A stretch of 64,000 nt of DNA from contig CAYRNW010000005.1 of assembly GCA_964425745.1 (NCBI GenBank), positions 1 through 64,000 on the forward strand. The letters are read 5' to 3'. This DNA comes from CALCNS01 sp964425745 (GTDB lineage Bacteria > Bacillota > JAAYKD01). The translations under genes and the position numbers were made by a program. Positions 1 through 9,600 of the stretch are shown piece by piece (the stretch's first letter is position 1; the number at the start of each line of letters is the position of its first letter). The notes below the pieces were generated by a model, which saw only the letters and a program-made list of their open reading frames with translations, made no database searches and was not told the origin of the DNA.

Positions 1-46
1 TGGTACTTGAGGGGCAACCCTCTGGGAGAGTAGGTAACTGCCGGGC
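1..46 (+). rRNA. rrf: 5S ribosomal RNA, 3' end only
   Basis: The first 46 bases match the conserved 3' third of bacterial 5S rRNA: the loop after TGGTACTTGA, the GGGAGAGTAGGTAACTGCC block and the closing CCGGGC. The 5' part lies outside the window, so an rRNA operon should sit just upstream on the same strand. A strong terminator follows within 10 bases. Confidence 0.85.
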
Positions 47-51
47 AAACA

Positions 52-89
52 AAAAGCAGAACACACATTCACTTGTGTGTTCTGCTTTT
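52..89 (+). terminator. Intrinsic terminator of the rRNA operon
   Basis: A perfect 13-bp stem (55-67 with 74-86) with a 6-base loop is followed by TTTT and preceded by AAAA. It lies directly behind the 5S rRNA end, so it terminates the upstream rRNA operon. Confidence 0.88.
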
Positions 90-100
90 CTATACTCACC

Positions 101-139
101 TCACCTTGGGACGGTTTTGAAAGAACTGTCCCAAGGTGA
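101..139. repeat. REP-like palindrome
   Basis: Arms 101-112 and 128-139 are perfect 12-bp inverted copies (TCACCTTGGGAC and its complement). Four further pairs, one of them G:T, extend the stem to about 16 bp around a 7-base loop. There is no T-tract, so it is not a normal terminator. The GGGACGGTT core resembles extragenic palindromes of some Clostridia; that link is from memory and inferred. Confidence 0.55.
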
Positions 140-353
140 AAGCAGAGAGAACCGTTCACACGAAAACACAAATTGACGGCTTTGAGCGATTACTTTAAGT
201 TGTTAGCTTAGAAATAATTAGCAAACGAAAATATAATAAATACAATCACTAAGCAAAAAATAAACAACTAAAAAAGAAGGAAATATTTATAACCTGGCGA
301 AATAGAATGCACTTGCTAACAGTTTATAAAAATATACAGAGGAGAGGAAAGTT

Positions 354-3300
354 GTGCAAAAATATTCTCGTCGCTTGGTTTTTTGGTGTATATGTTTATT
401 GTTGCTTTTTTCAATGAATCTCATGGCTCACGAGCAGGAGGGAACCCATCAATTTGATGAACCGAAATTTTCTTTATTGGAATCTAACCCGAACCAGGGT
501 GTAACAATTAACACGGCAGAATCAAACAAAGTTACTATTAGTCTACCAATCGCAAAGCAAGGACAGGTATTGCTTGCAGAGTATGATCAAAATAACAGGT
601 TTAAAAAAATAATCACTATTCCAAGTAATGCTAGAACCTCAGTAGAATTTACATTTGTAGATACTTCTCTTGAACCAGGCAGCTATGTTCGAGCTTTTTT
701 TGTAGGAGAAAACTGGGAACCATTAGCGAAAGCAAGCGAACATGCAATGATTCAAAAATCACAAGAGAATGACCACGTAGTGACAGGTAAAATCATGATT
801 CCAGAAACGGACGAAGCACCGCTACAGGACATCACAATAAGTTTGACTGCTACTTCAAATAACGGAAGTAGTAGTCATTATGATTCGGTTATTATCCAAG
901 CAGGGATGCGGGAAGCACAATTTAAAATGATATTACCTGAAGGAAGTTATACTTTAAGATATTCCTTAGTCAGCCAAGATACGTCATATTTTACCTCTGG
1001 ATACTATTCAGCCAACGGAACAGTATACATGTCAGGAACAGCATCATCGGTAATTGTTAAAAACGATGTTGATGGTATTGACATGACTTTAGCAAAAAAA
1101 CATATAGTTACAGGGAAAATTAGTTTACCTGAACAAAATGAATTGTCAACAGAGAATATTAGTGTGGTCGTCTATTACTCATCGGACAGAAAATCATGGA
1201 ATGGGGATACAATTATAATTCAAGCGGGGACGAGAGAAACACTATATCAGTTGGTCTTACCAGAAGGCCGGTATACTTTTAGGTATTCCATTTATAACCA
1301 GAATACCCCCTATTATTCAGAAGGATACTATTCGACCATTGGAACGGTCAACACATCTAATTCTGCATCATGGGTAGCTGTCAATAGTGATTTAAACGGT
1401 CTAGACATGACCTTGATAAAAGGACATATTGTTACGGGGAAAATCAGGATTCCTGAAACAGATGAAGCGCCCCTACATGATATCACATTATTTTTGTTTT
1501 CTCGTTTGGATAAGCGTAGTACCAGCAGCAGTGCTAGTTTAATTACAATTCAAGCAGGGTCGAGGGAAGCACAATATCAGTTGGTCTTAGCAGAAGGAAG
1601 CTATACTTTCTTTTATACCATGGATAGCCAAGATGCTCAGTATGCGAAAGGATATTATTCTACCACTGGAACTACCTTCTTCTCCAACTCGGCTTCATTG
1701 GTAGTTGTTAATAATAATGTAAACGGCATTGACATGACATTGATTAAAGGTCATTCAGTGATTGGTAAAATCACGATTCCAGAAGAGGATGAATTGCCTT
1801 CTGAAAATATTTGTGTGGTAGTCTATTACTCACTTGACAGACAATCATGGTATGGTGAATCAATTATAATTAATGCTGGAACGAGAGAAACCCAATACCA
1901 GGTGGTCTTACCCGAAGGTAATTATACTTTTAAGTATTCCTTATATAACCAAAGTACGTCATATGCCGATGGATACTATTCAACCTCTGGAACGGCACAC
2001 TTAACGAGTTTAGCAACTTTGGTGTCTGTTAATGATGACATGAGTGGTGTTGACATGACCTTGATAAAAGGGTACCGTGTCACCGGTAAAATTATGATTC
2101 CTGTAGGAGATGAATTACCAGTTGAGAGTATAGACCTATATGTGTGGCATTCATTAGAGGGCGAAAACAGGAGGGGGAACTTATTTACCATTCAGGCAGG
2201 AAAGAGAGAAGCGCAATATCAGGTGGTCTTACCAGCGGGTAGTTATACTTTTGGTTATTCCTTGTATGACCAAGATAGCCCTTATGTTCAAGGATACTAT
2301 TCAACAGTTGGAACAGCAAACTCATCTAGCTCGGCTTCATTAGTCGTTGTCAATAATGATGTGAGTGGTATAGATATGACCTTAATCAAAGAACAGCCGA
2401 GCGGATACATTCTAACCGGAACAATCAGAATTCCAGAAACGGACGCTACACCGTTACAGGACATCGTAGTGAGTTTGCATGCTAATTCGGATACGAGTAG
2501 TAGTGGCGAATATTGTTCAGTTACAATCCCAGCAGGAACAAGGGAAGCTCAATATCAGATGGTCTTACCGGTAGGAGAATATACGGTAGGATATTACATA
2601 GATAATAAAGACAGTCATTATGCAGATGGATACTACTCGAGCGCTGGAACAACCCACTATTATCATTTGAAAACAGTGATCACTGTCAATAATGATGTGA
2701 GTGGAATTGACATGACGTTGATCAAGGGACACCTCGTTACGGGAGAAATTAGGATACCTGATGAGGAAGAATTGCCAGCTGAGAGTATCAGAGTTACTAT
2801 GAGGTACTCTTTAGAGGGTGGAGGTGGAGCAGGTTACATCTACACCATCCAAGCGGGAACGAGAGAAGTTCAATATCGATTAATCTTACCTGAAGGTATC
2901 TACACTTTTAGTTGTTCCGTATATGATCAAGGTGTGGATTATCCAGAAGGCTACTATTCAACCACGGGAACGACCAGCCTGTTTAGATCAGCATCACCGG
3001 TAATTGTAAGCCGCGATTTAAATGATATTGATATGACTTTGATTATGGAACAGGTAAAAAGATTCATCGTAACCGGAACAATCAGAATTCCGGAAACAGA
3101 CGCTACGCCGCTACAGGACATCACAATGAGTTTGCATGCTAATTCGGATGTGAATAGTAGCAGCGAATATTGTTCAGTTACAATCCCAGCAGGAAGCAGA
3201 GAAGCTAAATATCAGATGGTCTTGCCAGAAGGAGAGTATTCGATAAGATATTACACAGAAAATAAAGATAGTCATTACGCAGATGGATACTACTCGAGCG

Positions 3301-4367
3301 CTGGAACAACCCACTATTATCATTTGAAAACATTGATCACTGTCAATAATGATGTGAGTGGAATTGACATGACGTTGATCAAGGGACACCTCGTTACGGG
3401 AGAAATTAGGATACCTGATGAGGAAGAATTGCCAGCTGAGAGTATCGAAGTAATATTGTGGTATTCATTAGAGGGTGGAGGTGGAGCAGGTTACATCTAC
3501 ACCATCCAAGCGGGAGCGAGAGGAGTTCAATATCGATTAGTCTTACCCGAAGGTATTTACACTTTTAGTTGTTCCATTTATAATCAAGGTGTGGATTATC
3601 CAGAAGGCTACTATTCAACCACGGGAACGACCAGCTTGTCTAGCTCAGCATCAACGGTAGTTGTAAATCGCGATTTAAGCGGTATAGATATGACTTTGAT
3701 TATGGAACAGGTAAATAGATACCTCGTGACTGGTACAATCAGGATTCCTGAAGCAGATGATATGCCGCAAGAAGATATTGTTATTAGTTTGTGGATTTCA
3801 ACAGATAATAAAAGCTTTTCCAGAAATAGTGCCACAATTATCAAAGCCGGGTCAAGAGAAACACAATATCAGTTGGTTTTATCAGAAGGTAGTTATGGTT
3901 TCATGTATAGGATCGAAAATCAGGACACCCCTTATATAGGTCTTATGCTGTATTCAACTTCGGGAATTGCATATATACCGCCAAATGCTTCATTAGTAGA
4001 TGTTAAGGGAGATTTAACTGGGATTGATATGACTCTAAGTAAAAAACTATATATTACCGGTAAAATCATAATCCCTGAAGCAGATAGTGCGCCTAGTATG
4101 GATATGAACATACTAATAGTCGCAGCCTCTTCAGAATATATTGGTGGAGTGAGTTCAATAACAATTCTCGCAGGAACAAAAGAAGCACCGTTTCAAATGT
4201 TTGCTCCTAAAGGTTCCTATACTTTCGAGTATACCATTGATAATAATGAGTCAACCTATGCTAGTAAAGGGTATTTCTCAACTTCTGGAACAGTAAATAT
4301 GCCAGAAACCGCGTCCGTGATATTGATTAACGGTGATTTAAACGATGTGAACATATGCCTTATTTGA
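354..4367 (+). CDS. Secreted giant protein with eleven ~109-residue tandem repeats
   Basis: The 1337-residue product begins with a signal peptide: KYSRR, a hydrophobic stretch, and likely cleavage near LMAHE. After a ~140-residue N-terminal segment, eleven repeats of about 109 residues start near 774 and run to the end. Each opens with a V-T-G-K/T/E-I-x-I-P strand, has a central IQAGxREAQYQ motif, then LPEGSYTF and GYYSTxGT, and closes with GIDMTL. The pattern suggests beta-sandwich modules similar to carboxypeptidase regulatory-like folds, which is inference. No SLH, LPXTG or enzyme motif is visible. GTG start with GGAGAGG 6 bases upstream. It is the first of four secreted-protein genes on this strand. 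Function unknown; extracellular structural or binding role likely. Confidence 0.8.
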   Translation: MQKYSRRLVFWCICLLLLFSMNLMAHEQEGTHQFDEPKFSLLESNPNQGVTINTAESNKVTISLPIAKQGQVLLAEYDQNNRFKKIITIPSNARTSVEFTFVDTSLEPGSYVRAFFVGENWEPLAKASEHAMIQKSQENDHVVTGKIMIPETDEAPLQDITISLTATSNNGSSSHYDSVIIQAGMREAQFKMILPEGSYTLRYSLVSQDTSYFTSGYYSANGTVYMSGTASSVIVKNDVDGIDMTLAKKHIVTGKISLPEQNELSTENISVVVYYSSDRKSWNGDTIIIQAGTRETLYQLVLPEGRYTFRYSIYNQNTPYYSEGYYSTIGTVNTSNSASWVAVNSDLNGLDMTLIKGHIVTGKIRIPETDEAPLHDITLFLFSRLDKRSTSSSASLITIQAGSREAQYQLVLAEGSYTFFYTMDSQDAQYAKGYYSTTGTTFFSNSASLVVVNNNVNGIDMTLIKGHSVIGKITIPEEDELPSENICVVVYYSLDRQSWYGESIIINAGTRETQYQVVLPEGNYTFKYSLYNQSTSYADGYYSTSGTAHLTSLATLVSVNDDMSGVDMTLIKGYRVTGKIMIPVGDELPVESIDLYVWHSLEGENRRGNLFTIQAGKREAQYQVVLPAGSYTFGYSLYDQDSPYVQGYYSTVGTANSSSSASLVVVNNDVSGIDMTLIKEQPSGYILTGTIRIPETDATPLQDIVVSLHANSDTSSSGEYCSVTIPAGTREAQYQMVLPVGEYTVGYYIDNKDSHYADGYYSSAGTTHYYHLKTVITVNNDVSGIDMTLIKGHLVTGEIRIPDEEELPAESIRVTMRYSLEGGGGAGYIYTIQAGTREVQYRLILPEGIYTFSCSVYDQGVDYPEGYYSTTGTTSLFRSASPVIVSRDLNDIDMTLIMEQVKRFIVTGTIRIPETDATPLQDITMSLHANSDVNSSSEYCSVTIPAGSREAKYQMVLPEGEYSIRYYTENKDSHYADGYYSSAGTTHYYHLKTLITVNNDVSGIDMTLIKGHLVTGEIRIPDEEELPAESIEVILWYSLEGGGGAGYIYTIQAGARGVQYRLVLPEGIYTFSCSIYNQGVDYPEGYYSTTGTTSLSSSASTVVVNRDLSGIDMTLIMEQVNRYLVTGTIRIPEADDMPQEDIVISLWISTDNKSFSRNSATIIKAGSRETQYQLVLSEGSYGFMYRIENQDTPYIGLMLYSTSGIAYIPPNASLVDVKGDLTGIDMTLSKKLYITGKIIIPEADSAPSMDMNILIVAASSEYIGGVSSITILAGTKEAPFQMFAPKGSYTFEYTIDNNESTYASKGYFSTSGTVNMPETASVILINGDLNDVNICLI
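2413..3726 (+). repeat. 657-bp direct tandem duplication inside the repeat gene
   Basis: Positions 2413-3069 and 3070-3726 are two copies of a unit encoding two protein repeats (219 codons). Identity is highest around 2623-2790 versus 3280-3447, where the copies differ by about one base. Other repeats in the gene are far more diverged, so this pair arose or was homogenised recently. It is in frame and does not disrupt the gene. Confidence 0.85.
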
Positions 4368-4596
4368 AATTTTTATGGGTGAATTTTTTAATAAATGAGG
4401 TTTCAAAGATGCGATTATGGGCCGAATCCTAATAATATTTAGTTGGTTGAATAATTTCTTTGACTTGAAGGAATTACAATCCAATAGTCGAATTATTCGA
4501 AATAAAGGATTCTGTCTATTCGCAAGGTTGGAGAAATCTGTAACAAACCCTATTGTTTCAATCCTACCTAATTCTTTAGAAGAAAGGGGCAATTAT
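4368..4596. other. Intergenic spacer between two surface-protein genes
   Basis: This 229-bp AT-rich spacer holds no convincing gene. An open frame extends upstream from the next CDS to 4417, but it lacks a ribosome binding site and signal peptide. A short palindrome (TCGAA-TTA-TTCGA, about 4488-4500) is present. I saw neither a strong terminator nor a well-formed promoter. Confidence 0.5.
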
Positions 4597-5817
4597 ATGC
4601 AAAAACTAAAAAGCTTATTAGCTTTATTTTTAGTGCTTTCTTTGCTGTTTATGCTGCCGATGAATTTATATGCACAAACGGCACCAGCTCAGGTGAACTT
4701 TGTAGCTTCTGCACCTGACTCCGATAGTAATATCACGGTAACAATGAGTATTAGTAACGCAACTTTTAATGCGTTTCAATTTGCCATAAGATATGATCCA
4801 GTGAAACTACAGCCTATTGACAAAAGCACGAAACTAGCGACCAATAGATTTAATGAGTTCACAACACTGAACACAGATATATCAGGTAAATTTTCTACAA
4901 TTGGTACAGATATCGATCATCCACTTGGTTTGATTGACTTCTCGTTATATTTAACCCCCGGAGAGAGTTTTTCGTATGAAACAGCACTAGTAGAGAGAGC
5001 AGCTACAATTGGAAACACTCCACTGATATTTTATACCTTTTATTTCAAAGTGCTAGATTCCAGCCAACCTATGTTTGAATTAGCAAAAGAAGATTCAACA
5101 AAACCATACAGAGTTTACCTGCCAAATGGTGGAGGGTTAGCAAATGCTGGCCTACAAATGTCATCTATTATTAGAATTGACTTTAGCGCATTGCAGAAAA
5201 CGGTTATTGAGGATGAATATATTAACCCCAATCCTCCATCTAATGATACCTCGCAGACGCCTAAGCCTGAAACAAGTCCACCAGAGAATCAAAACGAACC
5301 AATAATTAAGAGACCCATTACTTCATTGGAACGGCTAACAGATACTTTAGTTTTGCAAATTGGCAATTATGCAGCAGCCAAAGATGGAGCATTGTGCCAT
5401 ATATACCCTGGAGAGAAAATTGTTACACCATATATTAAGGATCAGAGAACCTTTGTTCCGATTCGCTTTATTGCTGAAAAGTTGGGAATGGAAGTGACTT
5501 GGAACGATACAACCAAAACCGTTACATTCATTAAAGGTTCTGATGTCTTAACTTTGACGATTGGTGAGAAGCAATATCAAAAGAATGGTGTTACATACTC
5601 CATAGATACAGCTGCGGAGCTTCAGTGGAGTAGAACCATGGTTCCTATCCGGTTTGTCGCGGAGGCTTTAGGACACGCTGTTGAATGGAATTCCCAGTTG
5701 AATATGGTCTATATCACTAAAAGCGAACTACCTTGGTTATTGGAAGACCCAGTTGAAAAACAAGCCGCAAATGATGTTGCCTTGGTTATCTCACCCTTAT
5801 TAAGGGATTTTGTGTAA
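4597..5817 (+). CDS. Secreted cohesin-like protein with copper amine oxidase N-terminal-type (stalk) domain
   Basis: The 406-residue product has a clear signal peptide (MQKLKSLLALFLV to about LYAQ). Residues ~28-190 resemble a cohesin beta-sandwich: FNAFQFAIRYDPVKLQPI, later FYTFYFKVLD. A Pro/Asn-rich linker follows (~205-240). Residues ~250-385 carry two copies of the RTFVPIRFIAEKLGMEV / RTMVPIRFVAEALGHAV type that defines the Cu_amine_oxidN1 stalk domain, which is non-catalytic in many Clostridia surface proteins. Start chosen at 4597 because AGAAAGGGG precedes it and the signal peptide begins there. Downstream neighbours encode a dockerin protein and a second cohesin-like protein, suggesting a shared surface assembly. 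Cohesin assignment is by pattern, not by search. Confidence 0.72.
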   Translation: MQKLKSLLALFLVLSLLFMLPMNLYAQTAPAQVNFVASAPDSDSNITVTMSISNATFNAFQFAIRYDPVKLQPIDKSTKLATNRFNEFTTLNTDISGKFSTIGTDIDHPLGLIDFSLYLTPGESFSYETALVERAATIGNTPLIFYTFYFKVLDSSQPMFELAKEDSTKPYRVYLPNGGGLANAGLQMSSIIRIDFSALQKTVIEDEYINPNPPSNDTSQTPKPETSPPENQNEPIIKRPITSLERLTDTLVLQIGNYAAAKDGALCHIYPGEKIVTPYIKDQRTFVPIRFIAEKLGMEVTWNDTTKTVTFIKGSDVLTLTIGEKQYQKNGVTYSIDTAAELQWSRTMVPIRFVAEALGHAVEWNSQLNMVYITKSELPWLLEDPVEKQAANDVALVISPLLRDFV

Positions 5818-5830
5818 GGAGGAAGTGTGT

Positions 5831-6682
5831 ATGAAGTATCTTTATCGTCTCGTTTTGATGATATTGGCGTTGATGATGTTGACATCCATGTCAGTAAACG
5901 CAGCTACTACTGTTACCCTTGGTGGGGTAGAGGTTGACGGAAATCTTGTCTTACAACCAGCTAGTGGAAAGTACTCAGTAACATATAACGAAAGCATTGA
6001 AACTGAGTTAACTGCAGGGCAACAAATAGTCTTTCTAGTTGTGAAAGGTGTGGCTACCACACCTGCAGGGTTAACCATTTCGGCAGATACTATCCGTTAT
6101 ATGGACCAGGGGGCCTCAACTGATACAAGCATAGCATTTTCGAATTTCATTCCAAGTTCTATTCCTAACTGTACTGTATTGATTAGTGGCTTAACGGGTG
6201 TCGTTGGACCTAAGATTATTGGTTATATCGAAGCAGTGCCAGTAAATGTTAGTGGAACAGTTTCTTATCTAAGCGGTGTTATAAATAGGGTTGCAACAAT
6301 AACCTTGACAGAAATGAACATGCCCGCTTATATTCCCACATCAAATGTCTTTACTGTTCAATCAAATACATCAGGGCAATTCAATATACCGCTTGTTACT
6401 GAGGGAACATATCAATTGGTTGCTACTGCTCAATCACATGCAAAATATACCAAGAACAATATCTCTATTATAGAGCTCGATGTATCGGGAATCACCGGAA
6501 ACCTCTTATCAGGTGACATCGACAGTAATGATGTAATAGAATTTTTAGATCTTTCGGCGATTCTATCTAATTATAATCAAGTGAAAACAGATCCAGCAGA
6601 TGTGGATGGTAATGGAGTCATTGAATTCTTAGATTTATCAGCGGTTCTCAGTAATTACAACAAAAACGCTGTAGTTGATTAG
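5831..6682 (+). CDS. Secreted protein with C-terminal type I dockerin
   Basis: A 283-residue protein with signal peptide (MKYLYRLVLMILALMMLT to about VNA). The middle (~135-220) has a VSGTVSYLSG start and a GTYQLVATAQ end, like carboxypeptidase regulatory-like beta-sandwiches. The C-terminus has the duplicated dockerin calcium-binding repeats: DIDSNDVIEFLDLSAILSNY and DVDGNGVIEFLDLSAVLSNY. Dockerins bind cohesin domains, and the genes on both sides encode cohesin-like modules. Start 5831 has AAGGAGGAAG upstream overlapping the previous stop, so the two genes are probably co-transcribed. No catalytic domain is present, which is unusual for dockerin proteins and points to a structural or adhesive role. 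Confidence 0.8.
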   Translation: MKYLYRLVLMILALMMLTSMSVNAATTVTLGGVEVDGNLVLQPASGKYSVTYNESIETELTAGQQIVFLVVKGVATTPAGLTISADTIRYMDQGASTDTSIAFSNFIPSSIPNCTVLISGLTGVVGPKIIGYIEAVPVNVSGTVSYLSGVINRVATITLTEMNMPAYIPTSNVFTVQSNTSGQFNIPLVTEGTYQLVATAQSHAKYTKNNISIIELDVSGITGNLLSGDIDSNDVIEFLDLSAILSNYNQVKTDPADVDGNGVIEFLDLSAVLSNYNKNAVVD

Positions 6683-6693
6683 GGGGGGAAATA

Positions 6694-9600
6694 GTGAGAA
6701 TAACAAAAATTAGGTTTACCGTTTTTATCTTGATATTACTCTCGTTTTTACTATCAAGTTCCTTACAGATATTCGGAACTGCTCCAATGCAAGGGAATAT
6801 TCACGTTGAGGATGCAGTAGTGAATGTTGAAAATGGTATTTACAAATTAGTTTTTCAGGTTGCGTCCACTAATGGATTTAAAGGTTTTTCAACAAAGGTT
6901 TCATTTGATCACAATAAAATTCAACCTATACATGCTTTTACTTATACGAATGTTTCTGTTACAGAATCGCTTCCGGGGAGCACAGATCCTTTTAGGGCTA
7001 CTGCATTAACTACAGAATATGACTATTACAACAGTAGATACTCTACTTATGAAATTAGTTCTGCTCAGTGGAAGATTCTCGGCGACAGAACCGCATTTAA
7101 ATACGATTTGTCAACTTCTAAGGCAGTAGCGACAACCTCGGATTTAAAACCAGCATTTGAGTTTTACTTCAAAATTAAAGATAACGCCGTTCTAAATTCA
7201 CAAACATTTAGGTTTGAAAATACTTATGTAGTACCAAATAGCTTCTTATATGCCTACATACCGAATACTACTTCATATGGAACTTCAATTTTAGATACAA
7301 ACGGTACCTTAGGTAATAGCTTCTATGGCAGAGCTGATGGAACTGCAGATAGCATTGGAATTACTCGCTTATTTGATAATCTGACGGATTTGAACAATGA
7401 ACCACCGTTAACTGCGCCTTCAGTTGCTTTAACCAATAATCCAAATGGCGGATTCACTGCTACAATTACAGATTCGGTTAATAATGCAAGCGATATTGAA
7501 GAATATACTATTCAGTTATACAACGCAGATGGAACTCAACTAGTTGATGCTCCAAAAGCGGTTGACAAAACACTTAAGACGCTTGATATCGGCTTAAGTA
7601 CGAAGATTATAGCTGGCACTACTTATACAGCGAAAGTCAAAGTAGAAGCATTAGATAGTTCAGAATATTCTGACTCGGTTTTCGGTACATTGAGTGCTCC
7701 GGTTATGGCAAACTATCTTCCATTTACTTTCAACTACACGGGTGGAGTTATTCCAGCATGGAAGGTTGGAGTTCCTTTCGCTGTAGATTTTTCGCAGTAT
7801 GTATCTGGAGGAAAGACTCCTTATACGTATGAAGTTCCTTTCATAAGATCAGATGTCTCGTTAGATACTAACACAGGAGTTCTATCTGGAACACCACTTT
7901 CTATAGGCAATCCTGGTGGATTCACTGTTACTGTAAAAGATTCTCAATCACCTGAAAAAACGGATTCCGAGACTATATCTTATGCTGGTATTCTGAAGGG
8001 TGATCCACTTGCTTTTTCAGGTACACCAATTCCCACTGAGAAAACATATGGAGATACAGCGTTTGAATTAGGCCTTACTTACGATGGACTAGCTTCAAAT
8101 GTAAATTATGCACTAGTAGGGGCTGATGATGCTGGAACTCTATCTGGTAATACGATTACTATTACTAAAGCAGGGGTAATTGTCGTTCAAGCGACAGGAA
8201 CAAGTGCAAATTACGAAACTAAGGTATCTCAATATACCATTATCGTTCAACCTAAGCCAATTTTAGTTACAGCAGACTCAGGGCTTTCAAAAGTTTACGG
8301 CACTGTAGTAGACCCAACATTCACTTACACACATACACCTTTGGTAGGTTCTGATACCTTCACAGGGACCTTAAGCAGGGTTACTGGTGAAAACGCTAAT
8401 GCGTATGACATAACAATAGGAAATTTAGCTTTAAATAGCAATTACATTCTGAATTTTGTTAGCAACCCTTTCGAAGTGACCCCACTGGAACTCACTTACA
8501 CATTGAGTGCAAACAACAAGGTGTATAATGGGANNNNNNNNNNNNNNNNNNNNNNNNNNNNNNNNNNNNNNNNNNNNNNNNNNNNNNNNNNNNNNNNNNN
8601 NNNNNNNNNNNNNNNNNNNNNNNNNNNNNNNNNTCGTCACAGTCAGTGGATTAACTCTAAGCGGAATAAAAGCTGGAAACTACACCATCACAGATCCATC
8701 TGCGACGTTGAATGCAAACATCACCCCACTGGAACTCACTTACACATTGAGTGCAAACAACAAGGTGTATAATGGGACATCGGTAGGAAGCGGAACAGTA
8801 ACCTTAACAAACAAGATAGGTTCAGATGATGTTAGTGCAAGCGGGACCTTTACTTTTGCCAATGCCGAAGTAGAAAACGGTAAAGTCGTCACAGTCAGTG
8901 GATTAACTCTAAGCGGAATAAAAGCTGGAAACTACACCATTACGGATCCAGTAAACACGTTATTGGCAAACATAACAAAAGCCAATTACACGAATGTTCT
9001 TGCGTATGAAATGGCTGTAGTTAGTGATACTGCTGCCACTAAAACATACAATTTAGGTATTCAACTGCCAACAGAGTTAAAAAATGTTGTTTATAGCTCA
9101 ATTACCACTGATGGAACGGCTTTATTCACTGGAACACCAACTGAGGCTGCAGGCACATTGACATTTAATGTTACTGCTCAACCTAAGACTACTACAGGTG
9201 TAATAACAATTGTAGTAAACAATATGAATTATAATGATGTTTCAGTAACGTTGACAATCAAAGTGACGGATGTAGATCCCGATTGGACCCCAGTAGATAC
9301 ACTTATATCGAGCACAACCTACACCTATGGTGATGCAAATAACAAAGCCGGGTTGCCAGCTTCAGGAACCGCTAACGCAGGTTCAACTTCCTTAAATGGA
9401 ACATTCACTTACAAAGATCCAACAACCCTTCAGAATAGTGGTTCTCGTATCATAACAGTGGTGTTCAAGGTTACTACATCAGGGGAATACCTGAATGTGG
9501 AAATCGAAAAAGATTACACAGTGACAGTATTGCCAAAACCCATAACCGTGGTCGCTGACAATAAAACCAGAGACTATGGTGAGTCGAACCCCGCGTTAAC

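Noticed and set aside
4417..4596. Upstream extension of the cohesin-like gene to 4417 (60 more residues).
   Set aside because: No ribosome binding site at 4417, and a clear site plus signal peptide begin at 4597.
8479..8974. CRISPR-like array, because of identical direct repeats.
   Set aside because: The 252-bp period is coding, in frame and without spacers; it encodes 84-residue protein modules.
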